From positions 49,370,628-49,434,627 of the forward strand of contig NC_135722.1 in assembly GCF_964656455.1 (NCBI RefSeq): a DNA stretch of 64,000 nt, given 5' to 3'. Each line of letters begins with the position of its first letter. The first letter of the stretch is position 1. Shown here in pieces: positions 35,021 through 45,680 of this stretch. Source of the DNA: Halichoerus grypus. Its lineage: Eukaryota; Chordata; Mammalia; Carnivora; Phocidae. The notes under the pieces are model-generated. The model was not told the DNA's origin, searched no databases, and worked only from the letters and a program-made list of their open reading frames with translations. The position numbers were made by a program, and so were the translations under genes.

Positions 35021-35962
35021 ATGGCTTCACCCAGCAACTACTCCACTGCTCCTGTCTCTGAATTCCTCCTCTTCTGCTTCCCTAACTACCAGAGTTGGCA
35101 GCACTGGCTGTCCCTGTCCCTCAGCCTCCTCTTCCTCCTGGCCATGGGGGTCAATGCCACCCTCTTGATCACCATCTGGCTGGAGGTCTCTCTGCACGAG
35201 CCCATGTACTACCTGCTCAGCCTTCTCTCTCTGTTGGACATCCTGCTCTGCCTGACCGTCATCCCCAAGGTCCTGGCTATCTTCTGGTTTGATCTCAGGT
35301 CCATCAGCTTCTCAGCCTACTTCCTCCAGATGTTCATCATGAATTGCTTCCTTGCCATGGAGTCCTGCACATTCATGGTCATGGCCTATGACCGCTATGT
35401 GGCCATCTGCCACCCACTGAGATACCCATCCATGATCACTGACCAATTTGTGGTTAAAGCTACCATATTTGTTGTGGCCCAGAATGGCTTCTTTTTTCTT
35501 CCTGTTCCAGTACTTTCTTCCTGGCTCAGATACTGTGCAGAGAACATCATCAAGAACTGTATCTGCACTAATCTGTCTGTGTCCAAACTCTCCTGTGATG
35601 ACATCACCTTCAATCAACTCTACCAGTTTGTGGCAGGCTGGACTCTACTGGGCTCTGACCTCATCCTAATTGTTCTCTCCTACTCCTTCATCCTGAAAGC
35701 TGTGCTAAGGATCAAGGCTGAGGGTGCTATAGCCAAAGCTCTAGGCACTTGTGGTTCCCACTTCATGCTCATCCTCTTCTTTAGCACAGTCCTGCTGGTT
35801 CTGGTCATCACTAACCTGGCCAGGAAGAAGCTTCCCCCAGATGTCCCCATACTGCTCAACATCCTGCACCACCTCATCCCCCCAGCTCTGAACCCCATTG
35901 TTTATGGTGTGAGAACCAAGGAGATCAAGCAGGGAATCCAGAAGCTGCTGAGAAGGTTGTAA
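35021..35962 (+). CDS. OR56A4: Olfactory receptor, OR56A4/OR56A5-like (intact frame)
   Basis: Single-exon class I odorant receptor of 313 residues; a seven-helix G-protein-coupled receptor expected in the cilia membrane of olfactory neurons, signalling through Golf. An upstream in-frame ATG exists at 34955, but MASPSN at 35021 is the usual OR56A start. Visible features: N-glycosylation site N6-Y-S, TM1 N45, LHEPMY 58-63, MAYDRYVAIC 121-130, extracellular-loop-2 cysteines 172, 180, 182 and 192, TM5 SY 220-221, KALGTCGSHF 239-248 and NPIVY 291-295. Residue 100, the TM3 cysteine that pairs with loop 2 in nearly all GPCRs, is Tyr (TAC at 35318-35320; the paralogues have TGC). The frame has no other defect, so it may be a very young inactivation or a tolerated change. 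The second half matches what I recall of OR56A4/A5; which of the two is uncertain. Confidence 0.9.
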   Translation: MASPSNYSTAPVSEFLLFCFPNYQSWQHWLSLSLSLLFLLAMGVNATLLITIWLEVSLHEPMYYLLSLLSLLDILLCLTVIPKVLAIFWFDLRSISFSAYFLQMFIMNCFLAMESCTFMVMAYDRYVAICHPLRYPSMITDQFVVKATIFVVAQNGFFFLPVPVLSSWLRYCAENIIKNCICTNLSVSKLSCDDITFNQLYQFVAGWTLLGSDLILIVLSYSFILKAVLRIKAEGAIAKALGTCGSHFMLILFFSTVLLVLVITNLARKKLPPDVPILLNILHHLIPPALNPIVYGVRTKEIKQGIQKLLRRL

Positions 35963-36532
35963 GAGGTAAAATGGATCAGATCCACCTTTGGAGTTGTTAG
36001 TAAAAGTCAGGAATTATTTTTATGTTGGAAAGGAGATTTTACTTTTTAATTCCAGGATGGCTTCTGATTCTTTTTATCTCAGACAACACTCTTCTATGAA
36101 TCCTTGTTTCCTGCTGCTTCAAAGGAGATCTCCCTTTCCTGGATTCTGTGATCACTTGGGAATTTGCCCTGACTGACTCCTTATCTGAGGGTCTTGCCAA
36201 GCCTTAGCCAAGTGGAGCTGGATTGGAGTGGGAGTGTTTGGCCCTAAAGAAACAAACTTTATACTTAAAGAAATCTGCTTGTCCCCTGATTTGCAAAGAA
36301 CATAGATAACTCTCCTGCCTCCCATTTCAGACATGGCTTTTGTATTGTGAGGGGTTGATTGGGCTGAAGTAAGGACATTCACCCAGAATTTTGGTTTTGG
36401 GGGTCGAGTGCTTTACTGTGAACATCCCTGACTCTCTCTTTTTTTGCACCTGTGGCAGATGTGTCATCTCCTGGCTCCTCAGATCCTGCCAGACCCTAAG
36501 ATTTTCCATTTGTGCAACTTCTCTGGGAGCAT
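35963..36532. other. 3' flank of the OR56A4-like gene
   Basis: Presumed 3' UTR and downstream DNA. I see no canonical AATAAA within the first few hundred bases and no other gene. Confidence 0.4.
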
Positions 36533-36797
36533 CTTTCCCTACCCTCCTTCCCTCCCTCCCTCCCTTCCTCTCTCCCTTTCTTTCCCTTTTTTCTTTCCCT
36601 TTTTCCTCCTTCCTTCCTTCCTTCCCTCCTTCTTTTCTTCCTCCCTCCCTCCTTCCTTCCCTCCTTCCCTCTCTCCCTTCTTTCATTCCCCTTCCTTCCT
36701 TCCTCCCTCCCTCCTTCTTTCCCTCCCTCCCTTCTTTCCTTCCTCTTTCTTCCTTCCTTCCTCCCTCCCTCCTTCCTTCCCTCTCTCCCTTCTTTTC

Positions 36798-36855
<58 letters not shown>

Positions 36856-36955
36856 TTCCTTCTTTCCTTCCTCCCTCCCTTCCTTCCTTCCTTCCTTCCT
36901 TCCTTCCTTTCTTCCTTCCTTCCTTCCTTCCTCCCTTCCTTCCTTCCAAGATTCT
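36533..36955 (+). repeat. 420-bp polypyrimidine tract (CCTT/CTTT repeats)
   Basis: Nearly uninterrupted C/T on the plus strand: irregular (CCTT)n and (CCCT)n, a pure (CTTT)n core near 36800-36850, then (CCTT)n again. Long open frames in all phases here are composition artefacts encoding Ser/Phe/Leu/Pro (or Arg/Lys/Glu/Gly in reverse). Confidence 0.97.
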
Positions 36956-37427
36956 TTGTTCAGATTTTTATTTGTAAAGGAGATAGAAGATCTTTTAGGG
37001 CTTTTTTGGGGGGGTAGACTTGTATTGTTTGAACTGTTATATGTTCTTTACCTCATTATCTTCATGACTCTGTAATCCTCACTTCATCCCATATACCTCC
37101 TATAAGGAACTTAGAATGTTACATCACATTTCAGGCACCATCCCTCCCCAACTCTAACCTGTGCATCCTAGGCACAACTCAGCTGTCCAATTCTTTCCTT
37201 CTATTGCCATGTTTGCTTCATCCTTCAGCCTGGGCTGGTGTAGCTGTTGACAGTTTTTCCAGGATGACATAGAAGTTCTAGGGTTTGATTTTCTCACATA
37301 AGTGTGTTCCAGTATTTTACAATCTCCTCCTTAATGATCCCCTACAAATTAAGAGTTTGTAGTCCATTATTTTTCCAAGTATCATTTGAAGAACATTTCC
37401 ATTGGACTATCCTACTTTCATTTGTAT
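36956..37427. other. Unassigned intergenic DNA
   Basis: No gene or repeat recognised. Confidence 0.35.
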
Positions 37428-37440
37428 CAAAACTTTTCTT

Positions 37441-37649
37441 GGGGCACCTGGGTGTCTCAGTCGGTTAAGTCTGCCTTCGGCTCAGGTCATGATCCCAGGG
37501 TCCTGGGATAGAGCCCTGCATTGGGCTCCCTGCTCAGAGGGGAGCCTTCTTCTCCCTTTCCCTCTGCCTGCCACTCCCCCTGCTTGTGTTCTCTTTCTCT
37601 CTCTGTCAAATAAATAAATAAAATCTTAAAAAACAAAACAAAAACAAAA
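37441..37649 (+). mobile_element. CAN-SINE, sense
   Basis: Head 'ggggcacctgggtgtctcag', a body with a small duplication ('ctctgcctgccactccccct'), (AAAT)n tail followed by an (AAAAC)n run. Flanks 'caaaacttttctt' (37428-37440) and 'aaaaccttttctt' after the tail are consistent with a target duplication. Confidence 0.92.
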
Positions 37650-38344
37650 CAAAACCTTTTCTTCGATGAATGACTTATATTTAAATTTAATAGTTCTGTA
37701 CTATTTTAAAAAGTTATATATTTTGCAGCAGTGATCCTCTTTTCTTCTCTTAGAGACCTTAGTGTTTTGGCTCTAACAGACTTTCAGACTTATCTCAAAC
37801 TTTCTTTGTTTCCCCTACTGTAGCTAAAGCAAACTGCTTCTTTTTCCCTGAACATTCTCTCTTTGTGTTTGCTGTCTGTCTTTAATCATTTGACCCTTTC
37901 TACACCAACCTTCATTTACTAGTATCATTATTGCTGAACCCATAGCATGGCCAGTGAGGTGAGCCTGAAGTCAAACAGCACTTTGCACAGGGGGAGTTCT
38001 TTTCATGACTCTCACCTGGAATTGCTACTCTAGCATCTTGAGTATCTGTATGTCTTTCTCTGATGGTGTCATGAGTTTCTTTTAGATTGAGAGAGTATTC
38101 ATCTTTTTATTCTGAATGGTTACTTTTACACTTCTTTATGTAGAGGAATTTAGAATAAAGACATGTTGAATAAGGTGGAACATTTTATCAGTGCGTATCT
38201 TGTCTTTCCCGTCCTTTGAAAACTACTAGGGAACAATGATCAAATCTTATAGTAATATGTGTTTTTATAGTTCCTAATACAGAGACTATTTTTAGCCAAC
38301 ACTAAACGAAATTTATATGGTGAATCCCCCTAAGGTTGGAATAA
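37650..38344. other. Unassigned intergenic DNA
   Basis: No gene recognised. A 23-base string around 37945-37967 (catggccagtgaggtgag) recurs at about 39643-39660. Confidence 0.35.
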
Positions 38345-38560
38345 TCAAAGTAATTGGGATTTGATCCTCAGATAGACCAATTTGGCCAAATTTGCTAACT
38401 CAGGTTTTATGAACTTTGGCTAAACTTGTTTCCTTACCTTGAAAGTGATGACATTGATCCTTATCTCTTACCATTGTTTTGAATAGTAAATAAACTAAGT
38501 ATGAAAATTTTTGTTCAGTACCTTGAATGTGCACACCTTAATTACATAGACATTAAATGA
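38345..38560 (+). repeat. MIR-like remnant
   Basis: 'gggatttgatcctcagatag', 'gtttccttaccttgaaagtg' and 'ttgttcagtaccttgaatgt' follow the MIR order at high divergence. Confidence 0.4.
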
Positions 38561-40380
38561 ATTATTATTATTATTTTCCTATGCACACTGCTTTCCCTGC
38601 TGCCCTCTGAATATGAGGCAGATTATTGTCTCAAACCTCATTTACCTTGAAGTAGAAGGTATTCATGTCATTTTGTCCTCCTTTAGCCCTACAGTCATTT
38701 TATTACTAATACATTTCCTTGAGAAATCTTTTACCTATGTGAGGGTTACTTTTGAAACTCCGAACTATTTGGTGCTCCATAAATCTGTCAGTCAGGCATA
38801 TTCTATTCATATCTATTTCAATCTGGATATGCTATGAGGATACCCATAAGCATACCTTCTGGAACTGCAAAGGACAGCCATGGGTGATATGTGGCTATGA
38901 TACCATCCAGTGCTCACCTTTGAGGCTCTCTGGCTTCCAATGTCACCTGTCCCCCAAAGTTGCCTCCACATTTCCATCTGGGACAGTGAAGGGAGAAAGA
39001 CAGGCTCTGACACACCAGTCATGAAACAGCAGTCTGCTTTCACCACACCCAGACAGCTGCTGTAGTATATTATCTTACTGACTTGTGGCCACATGGTATG
39101 CAGATGATCGATTGCTTTGCAGCCCCTGCTCAGGGCAGTAGAAAGGAATATCACTTTCAGTTTACCTATAAAATAACCAAAGAAATAAACAGAGTCTACA
39201 ATGCTGTACCACCTATTTTCTACAGATCCCATGGAGTCCTTACTTTAGTCCAATTTCCCTTTTTTAGGGTAAAAGGCTCCTACAATTTCTCTCAGAACCA
39301 ACTATGACTTGGCACTTCACCTGAGAAAAGCTGCAAAGCTATGAATCTCTGCTTCGGAATTGTTCTCAGTAGAAAAGAGCGATGGTATCATTCTTTGGTG
39401 TCATCACCTTTGTCTGCCTTTCTCTTTTCTATCACTATTTCATCTATATGTATTATATTTCCTAATTTAGACTCTTCCTGAATGAGGGCTTCTGGTTCTG
39501 GCACGTGGACACTACATAAACCAGATGGTAGCAGGAGCCTCCCTGGGATCTTCCCTTCTGTTCAGGAAGAGGGGGCAGGGTTAGAAGAGTAAAGTAGAGC
39601 AGGATTATCTCAATCTTAGGCAATACTCAGGGGCAATGCTAGCATGGCCAGTGAGGTGAGGGTGATATCTAACCCAAGATTCCCTTTGGTAGACATAGAG
39701 ACAAGTTCAAAGCAAAAGAGGTAGAGTCTTGCCCAGCTATGTCCCATCATCTGAAGCATAATGGCAACCCCAGTCCTGGCACTCAGACCTTGTGAGGTGA
39801 GAAAGAGAGAACTGTGTTCAGCCTCTTCTCCAGCTCCCTTACTCCTACTTCTGATACCTAGAAGCTTCCCACAGCATTTCCCCTTTACTGCTGCATATAC
39901 TCAGATGAAGCCTATACTCACCAAGTGAGTTAGTTAGATTTTCATGTTCTTATTATGCCCTGTCATTAATAATAAATGTTTGAAGTGTCCATTCCTATTT
40001 CCAATTAAGCCGTTGCACTGTGGATAGTAGAGGAAATGGTATGTCCATAACATGCTAGCTGCGTGGCCCATTTTTGTACAATGGCCATAATGAGATGACC
40101 CTAGTTTAAGGATAATATTAAACTCTCATTTAATCATAATTTTTCTAAGAGTACACTTAAGACCTGAAATAAATTTCTCTCTGTTCTAAGTCTAGAAACA
40201 TTTGTTCTTCAAATGTATATGCTCTTTATTTAGAAGCACCCTTTCCCCAAAAGTTTTCCTCAACTCTCTCCTTGTTCACTGCTACTCCTGTATTAGATTT
40301 TGTCTTCTCTGTTTTCTTCTCCACCTTCCCTCCTGAAAATATGTGCCTTAGCCTCTAGGTTCAGATGGCTAAAATAGTCT
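38561..40380. other. Gene-free stretch
   Basis: Short frames at 38813-39232 (-) and nearby lack domains. No repeat of clear family. Confidence 0.4.
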
Positions 40381-40620
40381 TAGCCTCTGTGTGTGGGGAG
40401 GGAAGAGACAGGATGGACCTTAGGGCCTTAAAAATAGCCTCTGGAGCCTCTGAAGGGCTTGGATAGGTGGTGCAGTAAATAGCCATAAATAGCAACAGTA
40501 GAGTGCAGCCTCCTCAAGCTGGTAGGTCAGGTTTGGAGGCAGGAAAATCATGAAGATGGGAATGATGAAGTGTGTCGGCCTCCAGGTATTTAATATTCAA
40601 TATAAGCAGGGAGAAGGAAT
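40381..40620 (+). promoter_or_regulatory. Orphan copy of the OR56A promoter/first-exon block
   Basis: Paralogue of 31330-31560. A TATA-like ttaaaaatag lies at 40428-40437, 'agtgcagcctcctcaagctg' ends at 40521 and is followed by donor-like gtaggt. Compare 'agtgcagccttctgaagctg' then gtgagt at 31442-31467. Similarity continues past the donor ('gaatgatgaag' against 'gataatgagga', 'ggcctggtg' in both). No plus-strand OR coding exon follows before the next OR, which lies on the other strand. Confidence 0.45.
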
Positions 40621-40701
40621 TCTCCTGGTAGAACTGTAGCAGGCCTGGTGCTGCAGATTCCGATTCTACCAATTTCTCCAAATCTGGTGCATCACTGCTT
40701 T

Positions 40702-40795
40702 GAACCATGGGGCTTGAACTCATGACCCTGAGATCAAGACCTGAGCTGAGATCAAGAGTTGGATGCTTAACCGACTGAGCCACCCAGGTGCCCCT
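40702..40795 (-). mobile_element. Tail-less CAN-SINE head with target duplication
   Basis: Only about 94 bp of the reversed tRNA-like head is present ('gatcaagacctgagctgaga', 'ccgactgagccacccaggtg'). It is flanked by gcatcactgcttt (40689-40701) and gtatcactgcttt (40796-40808). The body and A-tail, expected at the left in this orientation, are absent although the duplication is adjacent. Confidence 0.85.
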
Positions 40796-40808
40796 GTATC
40801 ACTGCTTT

Positions 40809-41390
40809 TATGTAGGAGCAAAGTTTTTCTACTATAAGTTCTACCCTTCCCATTTAGAAAAGCTGAGATCAGGGTGAGTGTTCTTGAATTAAATCTATAT
40901 CTTCATTATTGCTTATGGCAGCTAGAGACCTGGAGTTGATTTCCTTAACTACAATTCTGGCCTCCTACAGAAGATTGCTGTAGAAGCACCAGATGGCATA
41001 GGATCAGTAATCCCCAATGCCTTGATTACTCCCTCTTGGCCATACCCTCTCACCCTGCCTTGTCTCCCAGTGCTCTTTCCTGCTTCTCTCACTGGGACAG
41101 AATAGTTTTTCTATTATTCATGTTACCATGCTCCCCAGAAGACTGGATGTGGAGTCAATTCCTTATTTTTGGTTCATTGATCCAGGAAAAAGAACATAAT
41201 GACCAATTGGAAATGAAGCAGATGAGTTTATAGGAATAGATGTATTTCTTTAGGGTAACTGGAATCTGGCTGCAGGTAAGTTTGTATGGTCTGACTAACA
41301 GGATAAATCAGTTTTGTCTGGATTTATGTTCGAATCTATAGCTGTTACTTAATTCTGAGTCTACCCTCTGGACTTTCACTCTTTTGTCAC
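40809..41390 (+). repeat. Continuation of the orphan OR56A upstream block
   Basis: Positions 41080-41390 align with 33788-34110 (see that entry), in the same order relative to the first-exon block. The 40810-41079 part has no clear counterpart. Confidence 0.45.
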
Positions 41391-41904
41391 CCTTTGTTAA
41401 CAAAACCTAGTTCCAGGCCCCAAATGTATCTTATGTGGAAGAATGGTATTCTTATAGACCACATTTGGAGATATCTGGATATTCTGATATTCTTTGCTGA
41501 CTAGTGACATTGACTCCAAAAAAATTAAATCACCTCACTGGTTTAAGTTAGGGGTCAGAGCAAGAGTGATAATCTAACCTGAGTCAGGGAGGTAGGGGTT
41601 GCTGGAAAGTCCTAGTCTCTGATAGAAGCATCTATGTTACCTAAGCTGGGAACTCTGGATGTGTTCATTATCTCTGTCCTTAATCATTCCATCCTGAAGT
41701 TTGAAAGATCAATTTACTAAAGAATCTCTAAAGGAAATTCGATGGGGAGTATTGAAAAGAAAATAAAAACTGTAAATTTGAGCTGACCCAGAGCCAAATG
41801 AATGGAATTTCCATAAATAAACAAAGTTATAGATGCCATTTGCCAGTACAAAAAGTGAACTCATGTTAAGCAAAATAGAGCAATGTTTAGTTTTCCAGAA
41901 CTCT
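41391..41904. other. Unassigned intergenic DNA
   Basis: This is where an OR coding exon would be expected if the upstream block were functional; none is visible. Confidence 0.4.
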
Positions 41905-42245
41905 AGACCTGTGTTGTGCAATATAGTATACATCCAGTCCATGTGTGGCTATTGAGTGCTTGAAATGTGGCTAGTCAGAATTAGAACGTGCTGCATGTGT
42001 AAAATGTACTTGATTTTGAAGACTTAATGCAAAAACAAAAACAAAGAATGTAAAATAGCTCTTTAATGGTTTTTCATATTGATACATGTTCAAATGATAA
42101 CACTTTGGATATATTGAGGAAAATAACATATTATTAAAATTAATTTCATGTGTTTCCTTTGAGTTTTTTTAAGGTAGCTACTAGAAATGTGAAATTATGT
42201 ATGTGGCTCACAATGTATGTCTATTGGAATTGCTGCTATAGATTA
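41905..42245. repeat. Ancient MER-type DNA-transposon-like repeat, copy 1
   Basis: About 340 bp with 'tgtggctattgagtgcttga' near one end and 'gtatgtggctcacaatgt' near the other, plus an internal 'gattttgaagact' segment. The same string order occurs at 47290-47605. It looks like a short non-autonomous mammalian element, probably hAT type; I do not assign a family name. Confidence 0.6.
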
Positions 42246-42999
42246 CATAGCAAATATGGAAACTGATAATGTATTAGGCAAAATAGAGGAACAAATTTAT
42301 TTCTTCCAATTTCAAAATCTGCCTTCAAATATTTACAATTACCTTACCTTCTTACCTCTCAGGAAAGACAGGGAAGCTGGCTCTAGGAGGGCCAAACACT
42401 CATTAGGACCACTGCCATTTTGTTGATAAAAATTGGCTTATTTTGGGCATCCTCAGAGCATGGAAAACAAAGTGTCACTGAACATGTCACTCAATGTTCT
42501 GAGATAAGCCTTAGCATGACAGCCATATAAAAATTTATCTCAGAAGTGTCTTAAATTCTCATAACTGGTTAGGGTGTACCAGGCCAGGAGTCCATGTGAA
42601 CCTGCAGTCTGGGTTTGTGACTGATGGAGAATCCACATGGAATCAGATGAAGACAGCAGTTGCTACTATCCCTCACCCTTTGTAGTAGTGTTGGACCAAA
42701 ATTGCTGACTCCTGCAATTTCTTGTTCTTATCCCAACCGCCTGCCTGACATTAGGAGACTTTTTCATACCTTCTTGTCTCAAAGTGTATTCTTTTTTAGA
42801 CTTCTCTAAGATGCTATTTCCTATATAAATGGTAGTCATGACTCTATTGAAGTCTTTAGGTATTTCACGGTGATGCATGTAGTCCTGATTTCTCCTTTGC
42901 TAGTGATGTCATCTCTTGAAAGAGGGACAGGGGCATGCATTTGTGTAGGGCCTATGGCTGATCTGCTCTAGCAGCAGAGCCTGCATATGTGTCTTGGTA
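42246..42999. other. Unassigned intergenic DNA
   Basis: No gene or repeat recognised. Confidence 0.35.
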
Positions 43000-43170
43000 T
43001 AGTGGGTAGTAGTAGTATTGTAGATAGCTGTAGATTCAGACTTCATAATTTCAAGGCATGGCTTCACCACTGTGATTTTAATAAAGACTTTACTTACCTT
43101 TGCCTTTGTTTCCTCATCTGTAAAATTGGACTAACAATGGTGTTTTATTATAAGGAGGATGATCATGTAA
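43000..43170 (+). repeat. MIR SINE remnant
   Basis: 'tgtagattcagacttcataa', 'catggcttcaccactgtgat', 'gtttcctcatctgtaaaatt' in MIR order. Confidence 0.65.
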
Positions 43171-43519
43171 TTTATCAGCCTCTTTGGGAAACTACTAAGA
43201 GTGTGTAAGGGCTTAAATGGGAATTATTCAAGGCAAACAGGAAATATGGTCATTCTACTATCATCCTACTTACAGGATTTTTAACAGGATGGATGGGTTT
43301 ATATTTATAAAGTACTTAGGAGGGGATTATGCTAAATGAAATAAATCAAGCAGAGAAAGACTATTATCATATCAAATGACTTCTTAAAAAAAGGAGGGAG
43401 AAACTGCTGGGAATTAGACTGGGATTGCTTTGAATCTAGAGATTAATTTTGGGGGAGGGTTGACATCCTTACAGTGTTAAATTTTACAATCAATCACTAC
43501 ATTTCTGTATTTTATTTAG

Positions 43520-43562
43520 TTAAAAAAGATTTATTTATTTTAAAGAGAGAGAGTGTGTGTGT
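43520..43562 (-). mobile_element. Possible SINE tail scrap
   Basis: 'aaaagatttatttattttaa' followed by a GA/GT run looks like the first bases of a reversed CAN-SINE and abuts the L1 segment. Too short to be certain. Confidence 0.35.
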
Positions 43563-43574
43563 GGGGAAGGAACT

Positions 43575-45680
43575 CTTTTCTTTTTGATAAGTCTGGCCAG
43601 GGGTTTATCAATCTTGTTAATTCTTTCAAAGAACCAGCTCCTAGTTTCATTGATCTGTTCTACTGTTCTTTTGGTTTCTATTTCATTGATTTCTGCTCTG
43701 ATCTTTATTATTTCTCTTCTCCTGCTGGGTTTAGGCTTTATTTGCTGTTCTTTCTCCAGCTCCTTTAGGTGTAGGGTTCGGTTGTGTACTTGAGACCTTT
43801 CTTGTTTCTTGAGAAAGGCTTGTATTGCTATATACTTTCCTCTTAGGACTGCCTTTGCTGCATCCCAAAGATTTTGAACAGTTGTGTTTTCATTTTCATT
43901 AGTTTACATGAATTTTTTAAATTCTTCTTTAATTTCCTGGTTGACCCATTCATTCTCTAGTAGGATGGTCTTTAGCCTCCATGTATTTGAGTTCTTTCCG
44001 ACTTTCCTCTTGTGATTGAGTTCTAGTTTCAAAGCACTGTGGTCTGAAAATAGGCAGGGAATGATCCCAATCTTTTGGTACCAGTTGAGACTGATTTATG
44101 ACCTAGGATGTGATCTATTCTGGAGAATGTTCCATGGGCACTAGAGAAGAATGTGTATTCTGTTGCTTTGGGATGGAATGTTCTGAATATGTCTGTGAAG
44201 TCCATTTGGTCCAGTGTGTCATTTAAAGTCTTTATTTCCTTGTTGATCTTCTGCTTAGATGATCTGTCCATTTCAGTGAGGGGGGTGTTAAAGTCCCCCA
44301 CTATTATTGATTTGTTGTCGATGTGTTTCTTTGCTTTTGTTATTAGTTGCCTTATGTAATTGGCTGCTCCCATGTTAGGGGCATAGATATTTACAATTGT
44401 TAGATCTTCTTGTTGGATAGACCCTTTAAGTAGGATATAGTGCCCTTCCTCATCTCTTATTACAGTCTTTGGTTTAAAATCTAATTTGTCTGATATAAGG
44501 ATTGCCACCCCAGCTTTCTTTAGGTGTCCATTAGCATGGTAAATGGTTTTCCACCCTTTCACTTTCAATCTGGGGGTGTCTTTGGGTCTAAAATGAGTCT
44601 CTTGCAGACAGCATATCAATGGGTCTTGTTTTTTTATACAACCTGATAGCCTGTGTCTTTTGATTGGGGCATTTAGCCCATTTACATTCAGGGTAACTAT
44701 TGAAAGATGTGAATTTAGTGCCATTGTATTGCCTGTAAGGTGACTATTACTGTCTATTGTCTGTGTTCCTTTCTGGTCTATGTTGCTTTTAGGCTCTCTC
44801 TTTGCTTAGAGGACCCCTTTCAATATTTCTTGTAGGGCTGGTTTTGTGTTTGCAAATTCCTTTAGTTTTTGTTTGTCCTGGAAGCTTTTTATCTCTCTTT
44901 CTATTTTCAATGACAGCCTAGCTGGATATAGTATTCTTGGCTGCATATTTTTCTCATTTAGTGTCTGAATATATCCTACCAGTCCTTTCTGGCCTGCCAG
45001 GTCTCTGTGGATAGGTCTCTTGCCAATCTAATGTTTCTACCATTGTAGGTTACATATTTCTTCTCCTGAGCTGCTTTCAGGATTTTCTCTTTGTCTCTGA
45101 GACTCGTAAGTTTTACTATTAGATGTCAGGGTGTTGACCTATTTTTATTGATTTTGAGAGGGGTTCTCTGTGCCTCCTGGATTTTGATGCCTGTTTCCTT
45201 CCCCAAATTAGAGAAGTTCTCTACTATAATTTGCTCCAATATACCTTCTGCCCCTCTCTCTCTTTCTTCTTCTTCTGGGATCCCAATTATTCTAATGTTG
45301 TTTCATCTTATGGTATCACTTATCTCTCGAATTCTGCCCTCGTGATCCAGTAGTTGTTTCTCTCTCTTTTTCTCAGCTTCTTTATTTTCCATCATTTGGT
45401 CTTCTATATCACTGATTCTCTCTTCTACCTCATTTATCCTAGCAGTTAGCGCCCCTATATTTGATTGCACCTCATTAATAGCCTTTTTGATTTCGACTTG
45501 GTTAGATTTTAGTTGTTTTATTTCTCCAGAAAGGGTTTCTCTAATAACTTCCATGCTTTTTTCAAGCCCAGCTAGTATCTTTAAAGTGATGACTCTGAAC
45601 TTTAGATCCGACATTGTACTAATGTCCGTATTGAGTAGGTCCCTGGCAGTCGGTAGGCAGTACCTCTTTTTTAAGAATTA
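43575..45680 (-). mobile_element. Internal L1 segment, truncated at both ends
   Basis: Antisense L1 covering most of ORF1 (from 45680) through the endonuclease and early linker of ORF2, stopping abruptly at 43575 before the reverse transcriptase. ORF1 pieces: MSDLKFRVITLKILAG and a coiled coil (45303-45614). The endonuclease piece at 44029-44724 starts MALNSHLSIVTLNVNGLN and keeps GDFNTPLTEMD. Missing the 3' end is unusual for L1, which is normally cut at the 5' side. It is highly similar to the plus-strand L1 at 52998-54600. Confidence 0.9.

Noticed and set aside
36391..37075. Long open frames (up to 208 codons) in several phases
   Set aside because: They are produced by the C/T repeat and encode low-complexity Ser/Phe/Leu/Pro or Lys/Arg/Glu strings in every phase.
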